Source of the DNA: UBA6168 sp041163745
Lineage (GTDB): Bacteria > Bacteroidota > Bacteroidia > Chitinophagales > Saprospiraceae
Direction of reading: 5' to 3'
Length of the DNA: 64,000 nt
NCBI GenBank assembly: GCA_041163745.1
Contig: JBEAQU010000081.1
Coordinates: forward strand, 62,001-126,000
Of this stretch, positions 54,164-63,447 are shown in pieces; position 1 is the first letter of the stretch; every line of letters begins with the position of its first letter. The translations under genes were made by a program, and so were the position numbers. The notes beneath the pieces are model-generated. The model saw only the letters and a program-made list of their open reading frames with translations. It was not told the DNA's origin and did not search any database.

Positions 54164-54730
54164 TCACTCGCCCCGTTGGAAATCCTCCCAGCTGGTCGAG
54201 TTGTAATGGTCCTCAGCGACGAACAGCATCTCCTTTTGCAGCGCAACAGCCTCTTTGTACCCTGGAGAAATCAGAATGCGCTCGTATTTGGGGGTCAGGT
54301 AGACATAACTGGGATAACCGAGCCTGCCGTTGAGCAATTCGTAAGCCAGCATGTGAACGCCGTTTCTTCCGCCCTCCCGCCACTTGAAGGTCGTTCCCAT
54401 GAACTGCACATCCTCCCGCTGCTCCGCATCAAACTTCACGGCGTAGAAATGTTTGTTCATGTACGCCACCACCTTGGGGTCCTGGAAGGTGGTGGCATCC
54501 ATTCGTTTGCACCAACCGCACCAATCCGTGTAGAAGTCGATGAAAAGTTTCCTGGGTTCCTTTGCGTTGGCCTTGACGGCTTCGTCCCAGCTCATCCATC
54601 GGATCTCCACTCCGACCGGGGTGGTTACATCCTGGACGCGATGGTTGTCCGTGGAGTGATGGTTCGGTATGAATGCGAGTATGCCGGCAACAGCGGCAAG
54701 TAAGGCGGTGATGACGATTGATTTAGTCAT
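54164..54730 (-). CDS. Thioredoxin-fold protein with WCGWC motif, membrane- or periplasm-directed
   Basis: 188 residues. An N-terminal hydrophobic segment (about 4-21) could be a signal anchor. The thioredoxin-like domain has the active site DWCGWCKRMD (Cys71, Cys74), followed by a strand with KFDAEQRED and the cis-Pro region LGYPSYVYL. It resembles the thioredoxin_7/DsbD-gamma-like group used for periplasmic disulfide reduction in Bacteroidota. It is convergent with the DHp-receiver gene. Exact partner is unknown. Confidence 0.88.
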   Translation of the reverse strand: MTKSIVITALLAAVAGILAFIPNHHSTDNHRVQDVTTPVGVEIRWMSWDEAVKANAKEPRKLFIDFYTDWCGWCKRMDATTFQDPKVVAYMNKHFYAVKFDAEQREDVQFMGTTFKWREGGRNGVHMLAYELLNGRLGYPSYVYLTPKYERILISPGYKEAVALQKEMLFVAEDHYNSTSWEDFQRGE

Positions 54731-55167
54731 GCGTAAGATGGAAGAGACCGCACAGGGCGGCCCGGGTTATGCTTGTTCCCTCCCGATGTCGCGGCAGCTA
54801 CCGGCCGGTATATGGTTGGTCGAACAGGCGGACTGTAATTTGTTTGCCATTCATTCGGGCTGACTCCGGAATCCGGGCGACATCCTTCCAATCATAAACG
54901 GACCCTGCCGCCAGAATGTTCTGCCCCGCCACTGAAATCCGCGGTAAAAGGGACCGGCTGCGCCAGTGGCCAACCGATGGATCCCATGCCATGACAGCAA
55001 GGGGCGGCGAGATGCTGCCACCGTATGAACAATCGTCCCGCCCATCCGTTTCCCCAGTGAACCCGTCGTCGTCGGATGACCTGCATCCTGGTTGCAAAGA
55101 AACGCCCGTACAGGATGGGCGTGGCCCTCCGATTGCCGGGCAAATACCACACCACATCACCACCACC
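54731..55167. other. Divergent intergenic region upstream of the thioredoxin-like gene and ubiX
   Basis: About 440 bp. The frame of ubiX is open upstream, but the extension is not protein-like. No other gene or clear promoter is recognised. Confidence 0.4.
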
Positions 55168-55749
55168 ATGCCCATGGTTGACAACACACGGAAAATTGTC
55201 GTCGCGATAGGCGGCTCCAGCGGCTCAATCTACGCCAAAGTGCTTTTCGACCGCCTGTTGCAGCTGTCCGACCAATGGTCGGCGGTCGGGGTCGTCATGA
55301 GCGACAATGCCAGGTTCAATTGGACATATGAGCTGGGTGACGAAAGTTATCATGATTATCCCTTCGATTTTTTTGACAAGCAGGATTTCAAAGCCCCCTT
55401 CGCTTCAGGTTCCGCCCGGTACGACACGATGATAGCCTGTCCGTGCTCCATGGGGCTGCTCGGAAGAATCGCGGCCGGTGTTTCCGACGATCTGGTGACA
55501 AGGGCGGCCGATGTCATGCTCAAGGAAAGACGACGCCTTATCCTGGTGCCTCGGGAAACGCCGCTGCACCTGCTGCATCTGCGCAATATGGTCGCCATTA
55601 CCGAGGCAGGGGGAATCATTTGCCCAGCGAGTCCTTCCTTCTACAGCCGGCCTGCGGATTTGGAGGCCTTGGTCTCCACTGTCACGGACCGGGTGCTCGA
55701 CCTCGCCGGATTTTCTGTCGGCACTTACCGATGGGGATCATCATCCTGA
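55168..55749 (+). CDS. ubiX: Flavin prenyltransferase UbiX
   Basis: 193 residues from the ATG at 55168 (a second ATG two codons on is possible). It attaches dimethylallyl to FMN to make the prenylated flavin cofactor of UbiD-type decarboxylases. Motifs: IGGSSGSIYAKVLFD (about 12-26), CPCSMGLLGRIAAGVSDDLVTRAADV, and RRLILVPRETPLHLLHLRNM. The UbiD partner is not in this window. Confidence 0.94.
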   Translation: MPMVDNTRKIVVAIGGSSGSIYAKVLFDRLLQLSDQWSAVGVVMSDNARFNWTYELGDESYHDYPFDFFDKQDFKAPFASGSARYDTMIACPCSMGLLGRIAAGVSDDLVTRAADVMLKERRRLILVPRETPLHLLHLRNMVAITEAGGIICPASPSFYSRPADLEALVSTVTDRVLDLAGFSVGTYRWGSSS

Positions 55750-56306
55750 GGTCCGGAACCTGGAAACCGGATCCAATCCATATGACACCGCTCGTAAGCC
55801 AACGATTCGGCATTTTGGTCTGTACCCCGGAAACGGTGCGTCCATGGTTCCCGGACAGTAGGAATACGGACCTCACGGGGGGGACATGGTCTCGCGAAGC
55901 CTGGGCGAAGAAAGGACGAAACCTGACATGCGGGGTCTCCGCACAGCCCTTTCTTCCTGCAGCCCCTTGGCCTTCCCCAGGAAGACGAGAACGAATCCCT
56001 TCCATGGGGACGTCGTAGGCATCGCCCCTGCACAAACTGACTTTGTAACAACAAATTGCCTTGGGCCTGATCCGTGCGGTTGTTCAGGGCTCCTTGTACC
56101 CCGTCCTTCCCCGTCGCTCTGAAACAGCGCTGATTGTCGGGTCTTCACACAAAACAAATCCGCACCGTCTCAAAAGTTGTCATCATCCAAATGTAATTTC
56201 ACAAGGCCACGTGGATTGCACGCTATTCATTCCAATTCCGTTTACCTTTGTATAGTCGTAACCGCCGGATTCCGGCATTCTTCCGCGTAGGCTAATTACT
56301 CGATTT
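55750..56306. other. Intergenic region of about 560 bp
   Basis: No recognisable gene. The right end becomes AT-rich and holds a promoter-like element for the RluA-family gene. Confidence 0.4.
56243..56250 (+). promoter_or_regulatory. Promoter-like -7 element upstream of the RluA-family gene
   Basis: TACCTTTG is a perfect TAnnTTTG match 56 nt before the GTG start. A TTG lies about 24 nt upstream, longer than the ideal spacing. Confidence 0.5.
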
Positions 56307-57035
56307 GTGAAGCAGGCATTCGAAATCGTTTTTGAGGATCCGGATATCGTGGTGGTGAACAAACCGCCCCAGTTGCTTACGATACCGGACAGGTTCTCTC
56401 CCGACAAACCCAACCTGTATCATCAGCTTGCGGATCTGTACGGTAGGATATTCACCGTTCATCGGCTCGACCGGGAGACAAGCGGCATCCTGGTGTTCGC
56501 CAGGACAGAGCAGGCGCACCGCCATCTGTCGGCCCAGTTCCAGGTTCATACGGTCACCAAAATTTATTATGCCCTGTTGGAAGGGGTGATGCACCAGGCA
56601 GCGGGTGTCATAGACAAACCTTTGGCAGCGCATCCTTCAGAGCCGGGGAAGATGATAGTGGCGCAACGGGGTAAACCATCTGTGACGCAATTCAAAGTGG
56701 TGGAGCTTTTCCGGCACTACACCTTGGCGGAGGCGGATATCAAGACCGGCCGCATGCACCAGATACGGGTACATTTCCAGGCGATCGGATACCCGCTGGC
56801 CGTCGATGCGCTGTACGGCCGGAAGTCAGTCTTCCTGCTGTCCGATGTCAAACACCAACAATACCGCATGGGCAAGTTCCAGGAGGAGGAACGCCCCTTG
56901 ATGAACAGAACCAGCCTCCATGCTCACCGCCTCTCCTTCCAGCATCCGGCTTCGGAAGAACAGGTTGCCTTCACAGCTGATTTGCCGAAGGATTTCGGGG
57001 CGGTGGTGAAACAGTTGCGCAAATGGGGTCGTTGA
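56307..57035 (+). CDS. RluA-family pseudouridine synthase
   Basis: 242 residues with a GTG start (MKQAFEIVFEDPDIVVVNKP). The catalytic Asp55 is in VHRLDRETSGILVFAR, and the TGRMHQIRVHFQAIGYPLAVD motif follows. There is no S4 domain. It isomerises uridine to pseudouridine in rRNA or tRNA; the site cannot be told from sequence. The C-terminus (HAHRLSFQHP) is typical of the family. Confidence 0.92.
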   Translation: MKQAFEIVFEDPDIVVVNKPPQLLTIPDRFSPDKPNLYHQLADLYGRIFTVHRLDRETSGILVFARTEQAHRHLSAQFQVHTVTKIYYALLEGVMHQAAGVIDKPLAAHPSEPGKMIVAQRGKPSVTQFKVVELFRHYTLAEADIKTGRMHQIRVHFQAIGYPLAVDALYGRKSVFLLSDVKHQQYRMGKFQEEERPLMNRTSLHAHRLSFQHPASEEQVAFTADLPKDFGAVVKQLRKWGR

Positions 57036-58354
57036 GCCGGCGAAATCAGTCTACCGTCCGCTGGCGATGCCATTCGACCGTCAGGCTCTCCTCCGGCGGA
57101 TGCCGACTTGTCACGCCCCGCATTACCCTGTACCCTGCGTTGCGAGATATCCGTTGCGGGAAGGAGTGAATATTCTCGTTGAGGCCCGACCGCAGGTTCA
57201 TAAGTCCAGCCTTGCCTTATGTTCCCGATGTTTGGAGGAATCCCTGGCCGATCCGGTCTGCAAAAAGATACTCGAAATGCGGCTCCGTATCGCTTCCGCC
57301 GGAAGTTGGTAATGCAGGATGCGGCTGACGCTGTGTTTTTCTCCGTTATTACCTTGTTCTGCCCAGGGAAGCCAACACGCTGTTTCCCCGCACCGCATGG
57401 TCTACTACCGAGCGATTATCAACAATCTGACGACGGAACCATCCATGCCACCGCGCGCTGCACGGGGAAGGCATCCGCCGACTTTGTGCAGCCGGGGCAT
57501 ACGGTCGAAACGGTCGGAACGCATGCAGACAGCCGTTATCAATCGGGTATTGATTGTACTGGGGACAAGGTCCATCCGAACAGCCGGAACGGACGGAATA
57601 CTTTCGGAAAAAAATGTCCACCGTTTTTCCCGCACGGGTGACCGGCTGTTCCATACCATCGAGGAGGTCAGAGGGTCGGTCCCGACCACGGTCGGAACAT
57701 CAAGCCGCTACACCTTCGGACCGAAGCGTTGACTGTCGAAAGCGAAACGGTATACATGCCTTCTGGGATGGCAGCATCACATCCGTTTCTTTGCCGGGAA
57801 GGCGGCAGGACCAGTTCCCTGCGCCACGTACCTCCCCAGTGACCCCGGAGGAGGAAATCGACGCCGTAGCATCGCCGGTGCCGGCGGCTGTCTGTTGACC
57901 TTGCCACACCGACAGCCGAGGCTTCTGGGCCGGCAATTGCCATCGCCTTGACATCATCGGCAATACCAACCGCCACGTACTCAGAAACGGACTGGGCGAG
58001 GAGGACAGTCATTACCTTGACATCATCTGCTGCTGGATGCGCCGTTTCGCTCCGAAGCACCGCTTCGGCAACCATGGACCGGTGGTCCCAGATGCCGGCG
58101 GGAAGGTTGCAGACCGGAGCCTACCGGCTGCGGGCAGCAAGATAATCCGCCCGGTTTGCCAAGTGGAGCGGGGCTGTCCCGGCTTGGTTCCGGCGGAGCC
58201 AGCTGCCGCGGCCATGGTCTCCCATCCCTGACTTCGACATTTTTTCTGATATTTGAAGGACAGTTGGAACAGGCGCCGGCCTGTCCGGGCAGGTCCTTGC
58301 TTCGCAAGGCCTGTCGGCATGCCGGCAACCGTTGCTACCCAAACACCTTTGGTT
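57036..58354. other. Long region (about 1.3 kb) without a recognisable gene
   Basis: The largest gap in the window. Open frames on both strands are short and have the composition expected of GC-rich non-coding DNA. I see no tRNA, transposase remnant or strong terminator. Confidence 0.4.
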
Positions 58355-58822
58355 ATGATCAAGTCCGTTTTGAAGATCGTCTCGCTGCTCATTGTCGGTA
58401 TCCTTGTTTACAATTATTTCATGGGAGATGACCGGGAAAAGGAAAACGCCCGCCGTATTTTCGGGGAGGTGAAAACCCTGGCCGTTTCTGTCAAAGAACT
58501 GTTGCAGGCGGAAAAGGATAAATTCGATGCGGGTAAATACGATGCGGCGGTGGACAAAATCGGGGACCTGTTGGAAGACCTGCGCGACAAGGTGCGGGCA
58601 GGCTCCGACGACGATGCGTTGTTGGACCGGATCCGGGATCTGGATTCGCAGCGGGAAGCCCTGCAACGGGCCCTGCAGGATTATGTCCGGGAGCAGGATG
58701 CCACAAAGACAGACCGCCTGTTGCCGAAAGGCGGGAAGGACAGTGCGGAGATCAAGGCGGATCTGGATGACCTTGTTCGGGAAACGGAGCAGCTGATGCA
58801 GGAATTATACGAACGGGAGTAG
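58355..58822 (+). CDS. Small single-pass membrane protein with coiled coil, function unknown
   Basis: 155 residues from the ATG at 58355. One transmembrane helix at about 5-21 (VLKIVSLLIVGILVYNYF) is followed by an entirely helical, charged region with heptad-like spacing (about 30-155), ending DLVRETEQLMQELYERE. I recognise no family. It lies upstream of ftsX in the same orientation. Confidence 0.72.
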   Translation: MIKSVLKIVSLLIVGILVYNYFMGDDREKENARRIFGEVKTLAVSVKELLQAEKDKFDAGKYDAAVDKIGDLLEDLRDKVRAGSDDDALLDRIRDLDSQREALQRALQDYVREQDATKTDRLLPKGGKDSAEIKADLDDLVRETEQLMQELYERE

Positions 58823-58833
58823 GGCGAATTCCC

Positions 58834-58841
58834 TATCTTTG
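58834..58841 (+). promoter_or_regulatory. Promoter-like -7 element upstream of ftsX
   Basis: TATCTTTG matches TAnnTTTG, 11 nt after the previous stop codon and about 150 nt before the ftsX start. A -33 box is not clear. Confidence 0.4.
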
Positions 58842-58989
58842 TCCGTCGCAGCGGCATCCGGATGCAAGACAGGCGGAAGCCTTGTCGAAACCCCGGGCCG
58901 GCGAGTTGTCTTTCAGATGGCTCCGCCGACGGCCCAGGCAGTGCGGGTACGCAGCATGAACAGATACATATGGCAAATCGACAGGGTCC

Positions 58990-59853
58990 GTGAAAGGCAT
59001 TCCCACGCATAAGCCGAACTATAGCTACGCCATTCTCAGCGTGACTATGGTGTTGTTCCTGCTCGGGCTGTTCGGCTTGCTGCTGCTCCAGGGACAGCAG
59101 TACGTTCGGATGCTGAAGGAGCAGGTGGAATGGATGGTGGAGTTGAAACCGGACCGAACAGTTGCTGCACAGGACAGTTTGCAGGGTTTTCTGACGGCCA
59201 GCGCGTTTCTAAAGCCTGGCAGCGACCGATTTGTCAGCAAGGAAGCGGGCATGGCGCTGATGCGGTCGGAATTCGGGGAGGATTTCCTGAAGTTGGACAT
59301 GGCGAATCCATTGTACGATGTGATTGTTTTCCGGCTGAAAGCGGATTGGATGGAAGCTACCAAATTGCGGTTTGTCAGGGAGACCCTCCGCGGATTCACG
59401 GCTGTCAGCGATGTGTACTACCAGGACCATGTGGCAGACGCGATCGCCGCCAACCTGCGGAAAATCGGAATGGGCGTACTGGTGGCCGGACTGGTACTGC
59501 TGTTTGTATCCGTCGCGTTGATTCTGAACACGATTCGGCTGGCTTTGTACGCCAACCGTCACCTGATCAAGAACATGGAGTTGGTTGGGGCGTCGTGGGG
59601 ATTCATCAGCCGGCCATATTTGCTCCGTAGCATCTGGCAAGGGCTGTTCAGCGGTTTGCTGGCCATCGGCGTACTGACGGGTTTGCTTCGGCTGGCCTTG
59701 CAATATGCCGAAGGATTGCGGGAGTGGTTCGATCTGGAGCGTACACTGTATGTTTTTGCCGCCCTGTTAGCGTTCGGGATCCTGCTGAACCTGACCGGGA
59801 CTTATTACGTAGTCCGCAAGTATCTGAAGATGCGGGTGGACGATCTCTACTGA
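58990..59853 (+). CDS. ftsX: Cell division protein FtsX
   Basis: 287 residues with a GTG start. Topology fits FtsX: one transmembrane helix near the N-terminus (about 16-36, LSVTMVLFLLGLFGLLLL), a periplasmic loop (about 40-160), then three helices (about 165-185, 215-235, 250-270), ending YYVVRKYLKMRVDDLY. FtsX forms a complex with FtsE to activate peptidoglycan hydrolases at the septum. The ftsE gene is not adjacent. The DUF3098 gene that usually follows is present 90 nt downstream. Confidence 0.92.
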   Translation: MKGIPTHKPNYSYAILSVTMVLFLLGLFGLLLLQGQQYVRMLKEQVEWMVELKPDRTVAAQDSLQGFLTASAFLKPGSDRFVSKEAGMALMRSEFGEDFLKLDMANPLYDVIVFRLKADWMEATKLRFVRETLRGFTAVSDVYYQDHVADAIAANLRKIGMGVLVAGLVLLFVSVALILNTIRLALYANRHLIKNMELVGASWGFISRPYLLRSIWQGLFSGLLAIGVLTGLLRLALQYAEGLREWFDLERTLYVFAALLAFGILLNLTGTYYVVRKYLKMRVDDLY

Positions 59854-59943
59854 ACCGAAGCGTCACCGGAACAGGTAAGGGAAAGGTTGCCAACCGCCCG
59901 AACCAGTCGTGACGGATTGCATATCTGTAAACTAATCTGATCG

Positions 59944-60312
59944 ATGAGCAAGAGCAAGCCTGCCAAACGGGTGGCGAGGACTACCACGTCGCGGGTGGAA
60001 AACCGGTCGCGGAACACAGGTGCCGGAGCCAGTCGTCCGAAGCAACCCCTGATTTTCGACAGGAACAATTATTATCTTATGCTGGCCGGCATCGGGCTGG
60101 TCGCCTTGGGGCTGGTCCTGATGAGCGGAGGGGCCATGCCCAGTCCGGAAGTCTGGGATGACAGCATCATCTTCAGCAAACGGCGTACTTTGGTCGGACC
60201 ATTCGTCATTTTCCTCGGCCTGGTCGTGGAAATCTTTGCCATTTTCCATCGTAAGCAGACACCTTCGCTGACTGCGGAACCCTCGGAGGAAAGGGTTGGT
60301 GGTAAGGACTAG
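59944..60312 (+). CDS. DUF3098 family membrane protein
   Basis: 122 residues. A basic, disordered N-terminus (about 1-35) precedes two transmembrane helices (about 44-62, YLMLAGIGLVALGLVLMSGG, and about 82-104, TLVGPFVIFLGLVVEIFAIF) joined by a short loop. This is the DUF3098 pattern, found beside ftsX in many Bacteroidota. Function is unknown; a role in envelope or cell division is inferred from neighbours. Confidence 0.9.
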   Translation: MSKSKPAKRVARTTTSRVENRSRNTGAGASRPKQPLIFDRNNYYLMLAGIGLVALGLVLMSGGAMPSPEVWDDSIIFSKRRTLVGPFVIFLGLVVEIFAIFHRKQTPSLTAEPSEERVGGKD

Positions 60313-60567
60313 CTGCCGACAAGCGCTGTTCAAAATTCCAGTATGCCAGCCCACAAGGCTTAGAACGGCTCCTTTCCCTCCTACCCGGAGGCAAGTTCTT
60401 CGTGCAAGCTCTGCTAGGCCAGGACGGGCGGGGACCTCCTGTCGGAATCAAGCATGCCTTTCGCCTGGCAGCTGGCCTGAAGGCGGGAGCAGCCGTGTAG
60501 GCCGGTCGCCCAGCCGCGTATGGGCGGCACAGGAATTGCGAGCGCATATTCAGAAACAAGTAATATC

Positions 60568-61296
60568 ATGGAAGACCCTTTGCCGGAAAGGCAAAATTAC
60601 TTGGAGGGATCCTGCATGTTGGTGGACAAGCCCGCCGGATGGACCTCCTTCGATGTTGTCAACAAGATCAGAGGCGTGCTGCGCCATTGTTACGGGGTGT
60701 CGAAAATAAAGGTGGGACATGCCGGCACACTGGATCCCATGGCGACTGGGCTGCTTATCATCTGCACCGGTAAACTCACCAAGCGCATCACCGACTATCA
60801 GGAGATGGAAAAGGAATACACCGGTACCATCAGGCTGGGTGCCACCACACCCTCCTATGATGCCGAGACGGAGCCGGACGGAATTTTTTCCACGGAGCAT
60901 ATAACGGAAGTAGCGGTTGAACATGTCAGGCAACAGTTCGTCGGTCCGATGGACCAACTTCCGCCGGTATTTTCCGCGATAAAGGTGGATGGTCAGCCCA
61001 TGTACAAGAAAGCGAGGGCAGGGGAGCGTCCGTCCGTCCAGGCTCGTCCGGTGACGATATACGACCTACGATTCACCCGGGTCGAGCTGCCGGAGATTGA
61101 TTTTGAGGTGCGCTGCAGCAAAGGCACCTACATCCGGTCCCTTGCATACGATATCGGTAAAGCGCTGGACAGCGGGGCCTATCTCTCCCGGCTTCGTCGG
61201 ACGGCCATTGGTCGCTTCCGTGTTTCGGACGCCTGGCAGTTGGACCGCCTGGTGGACCATCTCGAACAACAACTGCATACACCAGGTACCGATTGA
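60568..61296 (+). CDS. truB: tRNA pseudouridine(55) synthase
   Basis: 242 residues from the ATG at 60568. It makes pseudouridine 55 in the T-loop of tRNAs. Motifs: LVDKPAGWTSFDVVNKI (about 18-34), catalytic Asp56 in GHAGTLDPMATGLL, YTGTIRLGATTPSYDAE, and CSKGTYIRSLAYDIG. The C-terminal PUA-like part is short. In many Bacteroidota an undecaprenyl-diphosphatase gene lies between DUF3098 and truB; here only about 255 bp without a gene separates them. The IMPACT-family gene starts 7 nt after this stop. Confidence 0.95.
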   Translation: MEDPLPERQNYLEGSCMLVDKPAGWTSFDVVNKIRGVLRHCYGVSKIKVGHAGTLDPMATGLLIICTGKLTKRITDYQEMEKEYTGTIRLGATTPSYDAETEPDGIFSTEHITEVAVEHVRQQFVGPMDQLPPVFSAIKVDGQPMYKKARAGERPSVQARPVTIYDLRFTRVELPEIDFEVRCSKGTYIRSLAYDIGKALDSGAYLSRLRRTAIGRFRVSDAWQLDRLVDHLEQQLHTPGTD

Positions 61297-61303
61297 CCTG
61301 CCG

Positions 61304-61972
61304 ATGACCAATGGCCAACAGGATACGTTCCACACCGTCGCCGGGCCGGCGACGGGTTTGTTCCGCGACAGGGGCAGCAGGTTCCTTTCCTTTGCCTACG
61401 CCATGCGGGATGCCGATCAGTTGTCGGGACACTTGGAAGAACTGCGGGCGTTGCATCCTAAAGCCAGGCATGCCTGTTACGCTTATCGAGTGGGACCGGA
61501 CGGTTCGTCCTTCCGTGCCAATGATGACGGGGAGCCCTCCGGCACGGCCGGTCGCCCCATCCTGGGGCAGATCGATCATTTCGGGTTGACCGATGTGCTG
61601 GTGGTGGTCGTACGTTATTTCGGAGGAACCCTGTTGGGAACGGCTGGCTTGATCAATGCTTATCGTCGTGCCGCGGCCGATGCCCTGGCTGCAGCCGGCA
61701 AGGAGGAGAAAGTCCTGCAGGTCGTCCTTCAGCTCAATTTCCCATACACACAACTTCCCACGGTCATGCACGCCGTCAAGCGTATGGACCTGCCGATCCT
61801 GGCCCAATCCTATTACCTGGATGGAATGATGAAGGTTGCGCTCCGGCACGCTCGGCAGCAAGAACAAATGCTCGAACTGAAGGCATTGATGGCAGGTGTC
61901 CCGGTTTCGGAAGCGCTGACCCTGCCTTTTCCGGACGGCTTGGAACTGAAGTTGCTGGATACTTTCTATTAG
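61304..61972 (+). CDS. IMPACT (YigZ) family protein
   Basis: 222 residues from the ATG at 61304. The UPF0029/IMPACT N-terminal domain is shown by KARHACYAYRVG, DDGEPSGTAGRPIL and VVRYFGGTLLGTAGLINAYR. The C-terminal ~75 residues match the smaller DUF1949-like ferredoxin fold. Members are linked to translation or ribosome stress, but biochemical function is unsettled. Its 7-nt spacing from truB suggests co-transcription. Confidence 0.93.
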   Translation: MTNGQQDTFHTVAGPATGLFRDRGSRFLSFAYAMRDADQLSGHLEELRALHPKARHACYAYRVGPDGSSFRANDDGEPSGTAGRPILGQIDHFGLTDVLVVVVRYFGGTLLGTAGLINAYRRAAADALAAAGKEEKVLQVVLQLNFPYTQLPTVMHAVKRMDLPILAQSYYLDGMMKVALRHARQQEQMLELKALMAGVPVSEALTLPFPDGLELKLLDTFY

Positions 61973-62150
61973 ATTGCGCGGGTTGTCCCGGGTTGGAAAA
62001 AGCGGCCGGCACATTTGTCGCCGGGTGGCCGGGCTCCGGGGGCGCACCTTAATCTGCGGTGGGAGGAAACACCTGCCGAAGGAGTCCCTTCGCCCGCATG
62101 TCCCTTCGATTTGTCAGTCCTGACCGGACAGATAGCGGGAAGACGGCCTC

Positions 62151-62666
62151 TTACAGATCGAGCAGCCCGTCCGGCAAACGCATTCGGATGATACGCGCAG
62201 GTAGGTCCAGCCGGACGACCAGACGCTGGTGCAGCGGTATCATGACGGAGCGTCCTTCGTATTCCACGATGGCCATTTCCTGTTGCGGAAAGGACTCCAC
62301 CGATTCGATGCGGCCGATATCCCGGCCTTCCGCATCCTGCAGCATGAACCCGGCAAGAGTGGATAAATCTTCCGTCTCGTCCGGCACCAAATCGGCCGGC
62401 AAGTCTGTCTGCCGCAGCAGCAAGGGCGTGTTGGTCAGTTTTTTGGCCTGGTCGGGCGAATCGATGCCTTCCAACTTGAGCAGATAATCCCCGACCTCCC
62501 GGAGGTATTCGATGAAGAAGGGAGCCGGCCGACCGTCCACCGAAAGGAAGACGATGCCTTTGTCCAGCAGGACATCCAGATATGGCGCGTCGATGCTTGC
62601 CTTCACGGCACCCTTGGCGCCGTGGGTTTTCATGGTATGTCCGATGGTGAGGTATGCGGGAGTCAT
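62151..62666 (-). CDS. rimM: 16S rRNA processing protein RimM
   Basis: 171 residues. It assists maturation of the 30S head near S19. The N-terminal RimM domain begins LTIGHTMKTHGAKGAVKA, and the C-terminal PRC-barrel includes LAGFMLQDAEGRDIGRI and QQEMAIVEYEGRSVMIPL. The start codon overlaps the stop of the upstream lipoprotein gene (TGATG arrangement), so the two are translationally coupled. RpsP, its common neighbour, is not present here. Confidence 0.95.
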   Translation of the reverse strand: MTPAYLTIGHTMKTHGAKGAVKASIDAPYLDVLLDKGIVFLSVDGRPAPFFIEYLREVGDYLLKLEGIDSPDQAKKLTNTPLLLRQTDLPADLVPDETEDLSTLAGFMLQDAEGRDIGRIESVESFPQQEMAIVEYEGRSVMIPLHQRLVVRLDLPARIIRMRLPDGLLDL

Positions 62667-63421
62667 CAGTTATGGTTGGTGATCCGTTGCCGGAGTATGT
62701 ATCCTTTCTCCGCCTTCTCCTCCCAAGTCATGCCCATGCAGTCGGTGACACATTGGGTATCCAATATCCAGGCTTCCCGGTAGACCAGCCCGACGCCTTT
62801 GGCGTAACGGGCTGTGGACCGGCGCAGTTCGATCAGATTTTCGTCATCGGCTTCGGAGACCGTCACGACCGAGTCGAAGCGGAGGAGATTGTCGATTTCC
62901 CAGGCGACGGGATCTTCGGCGATCCGGTAAGACCAGTTTTTGAACATTTCGAGGTTTTCTCCTGCGACGGATACAACAGTGGCAGGATCCAGGAAAGCGT
63001 TCCCATCCCATTGGAGTCCCTGGCGAGGCGGCAGAACCAGCCGGATGAAAGCCAGGTTGTCTTCCCGAATCACTATCCGGTTCTCCTCAAGGGCGGCGCT
63101 GAGGACCTGTGTGACTTGCCAGGGCAGGGTGTCTGCCGGTCGTTCGCTGCGTTCTATCCGATATGCCAGCTGGCCGTCGGTCAGCCGGAAAGTGTCGGTC
63201 ACCAATTCCCGGACCAGGACGGTACGAGCGTAGGACGGAATGGGAGCCTTGGGGTCGAATATCAGGGAATCCACTACATACTCGGCGTATTTGCCGGGAA
63301 AAAGCGGCAGGTAATCCGCCTGAAGGGGTAAGGACAGGTAGGTGTCCTCCTCGGACTTACAGCTGTGAAAGGAGAACAGGAGGGCCGCAGCCAGGATGTG
63401 CGAAAGCAGGACAATTTTCAT
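62666..63421 (-). CDS. Putative lipoprotein between mnmA and rimM, function unknown
   Basis: 251 residues. The signal peptide ends in FSFHSC with Cys21 as the likely lipidated residue. The mature protein is beta-rich (YLPLFPGKYAEYVVDSLIFD near the start, a pattern seen in many small Bacteroidota lipoproteins). The operon position, 26 nt after mnmA and overlapping rimM, is probably an expression link, not a shared pathway. No named family recognised. Confidence 0.78.
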   Translation of the reverse strand: MKIVLLSHILAAALLFSFHSCKSEEDTYLSLPLQADYLPLFPGKYAEYVVDSLIFDPKAPIPSYARTVLVRELVTDTFRLTDGQLAYRIERSERPADTLPWQVTQVLSAALEENRIVIREDNLAFIRLVLPPRQGLQWDGNAFLDPATVVSVAGENLEMFKNWSYRIAEDPVAWEIDNLLRFDSVVTVSEADDENLIELRRSTARYAKGVGLVYREAWILDTQCVTDCMGMTWEEKAEKGYILRQRITNHN

Positions 63422-63447
63422 GACGGCGCTTGTTGGGGACGGGGTGC

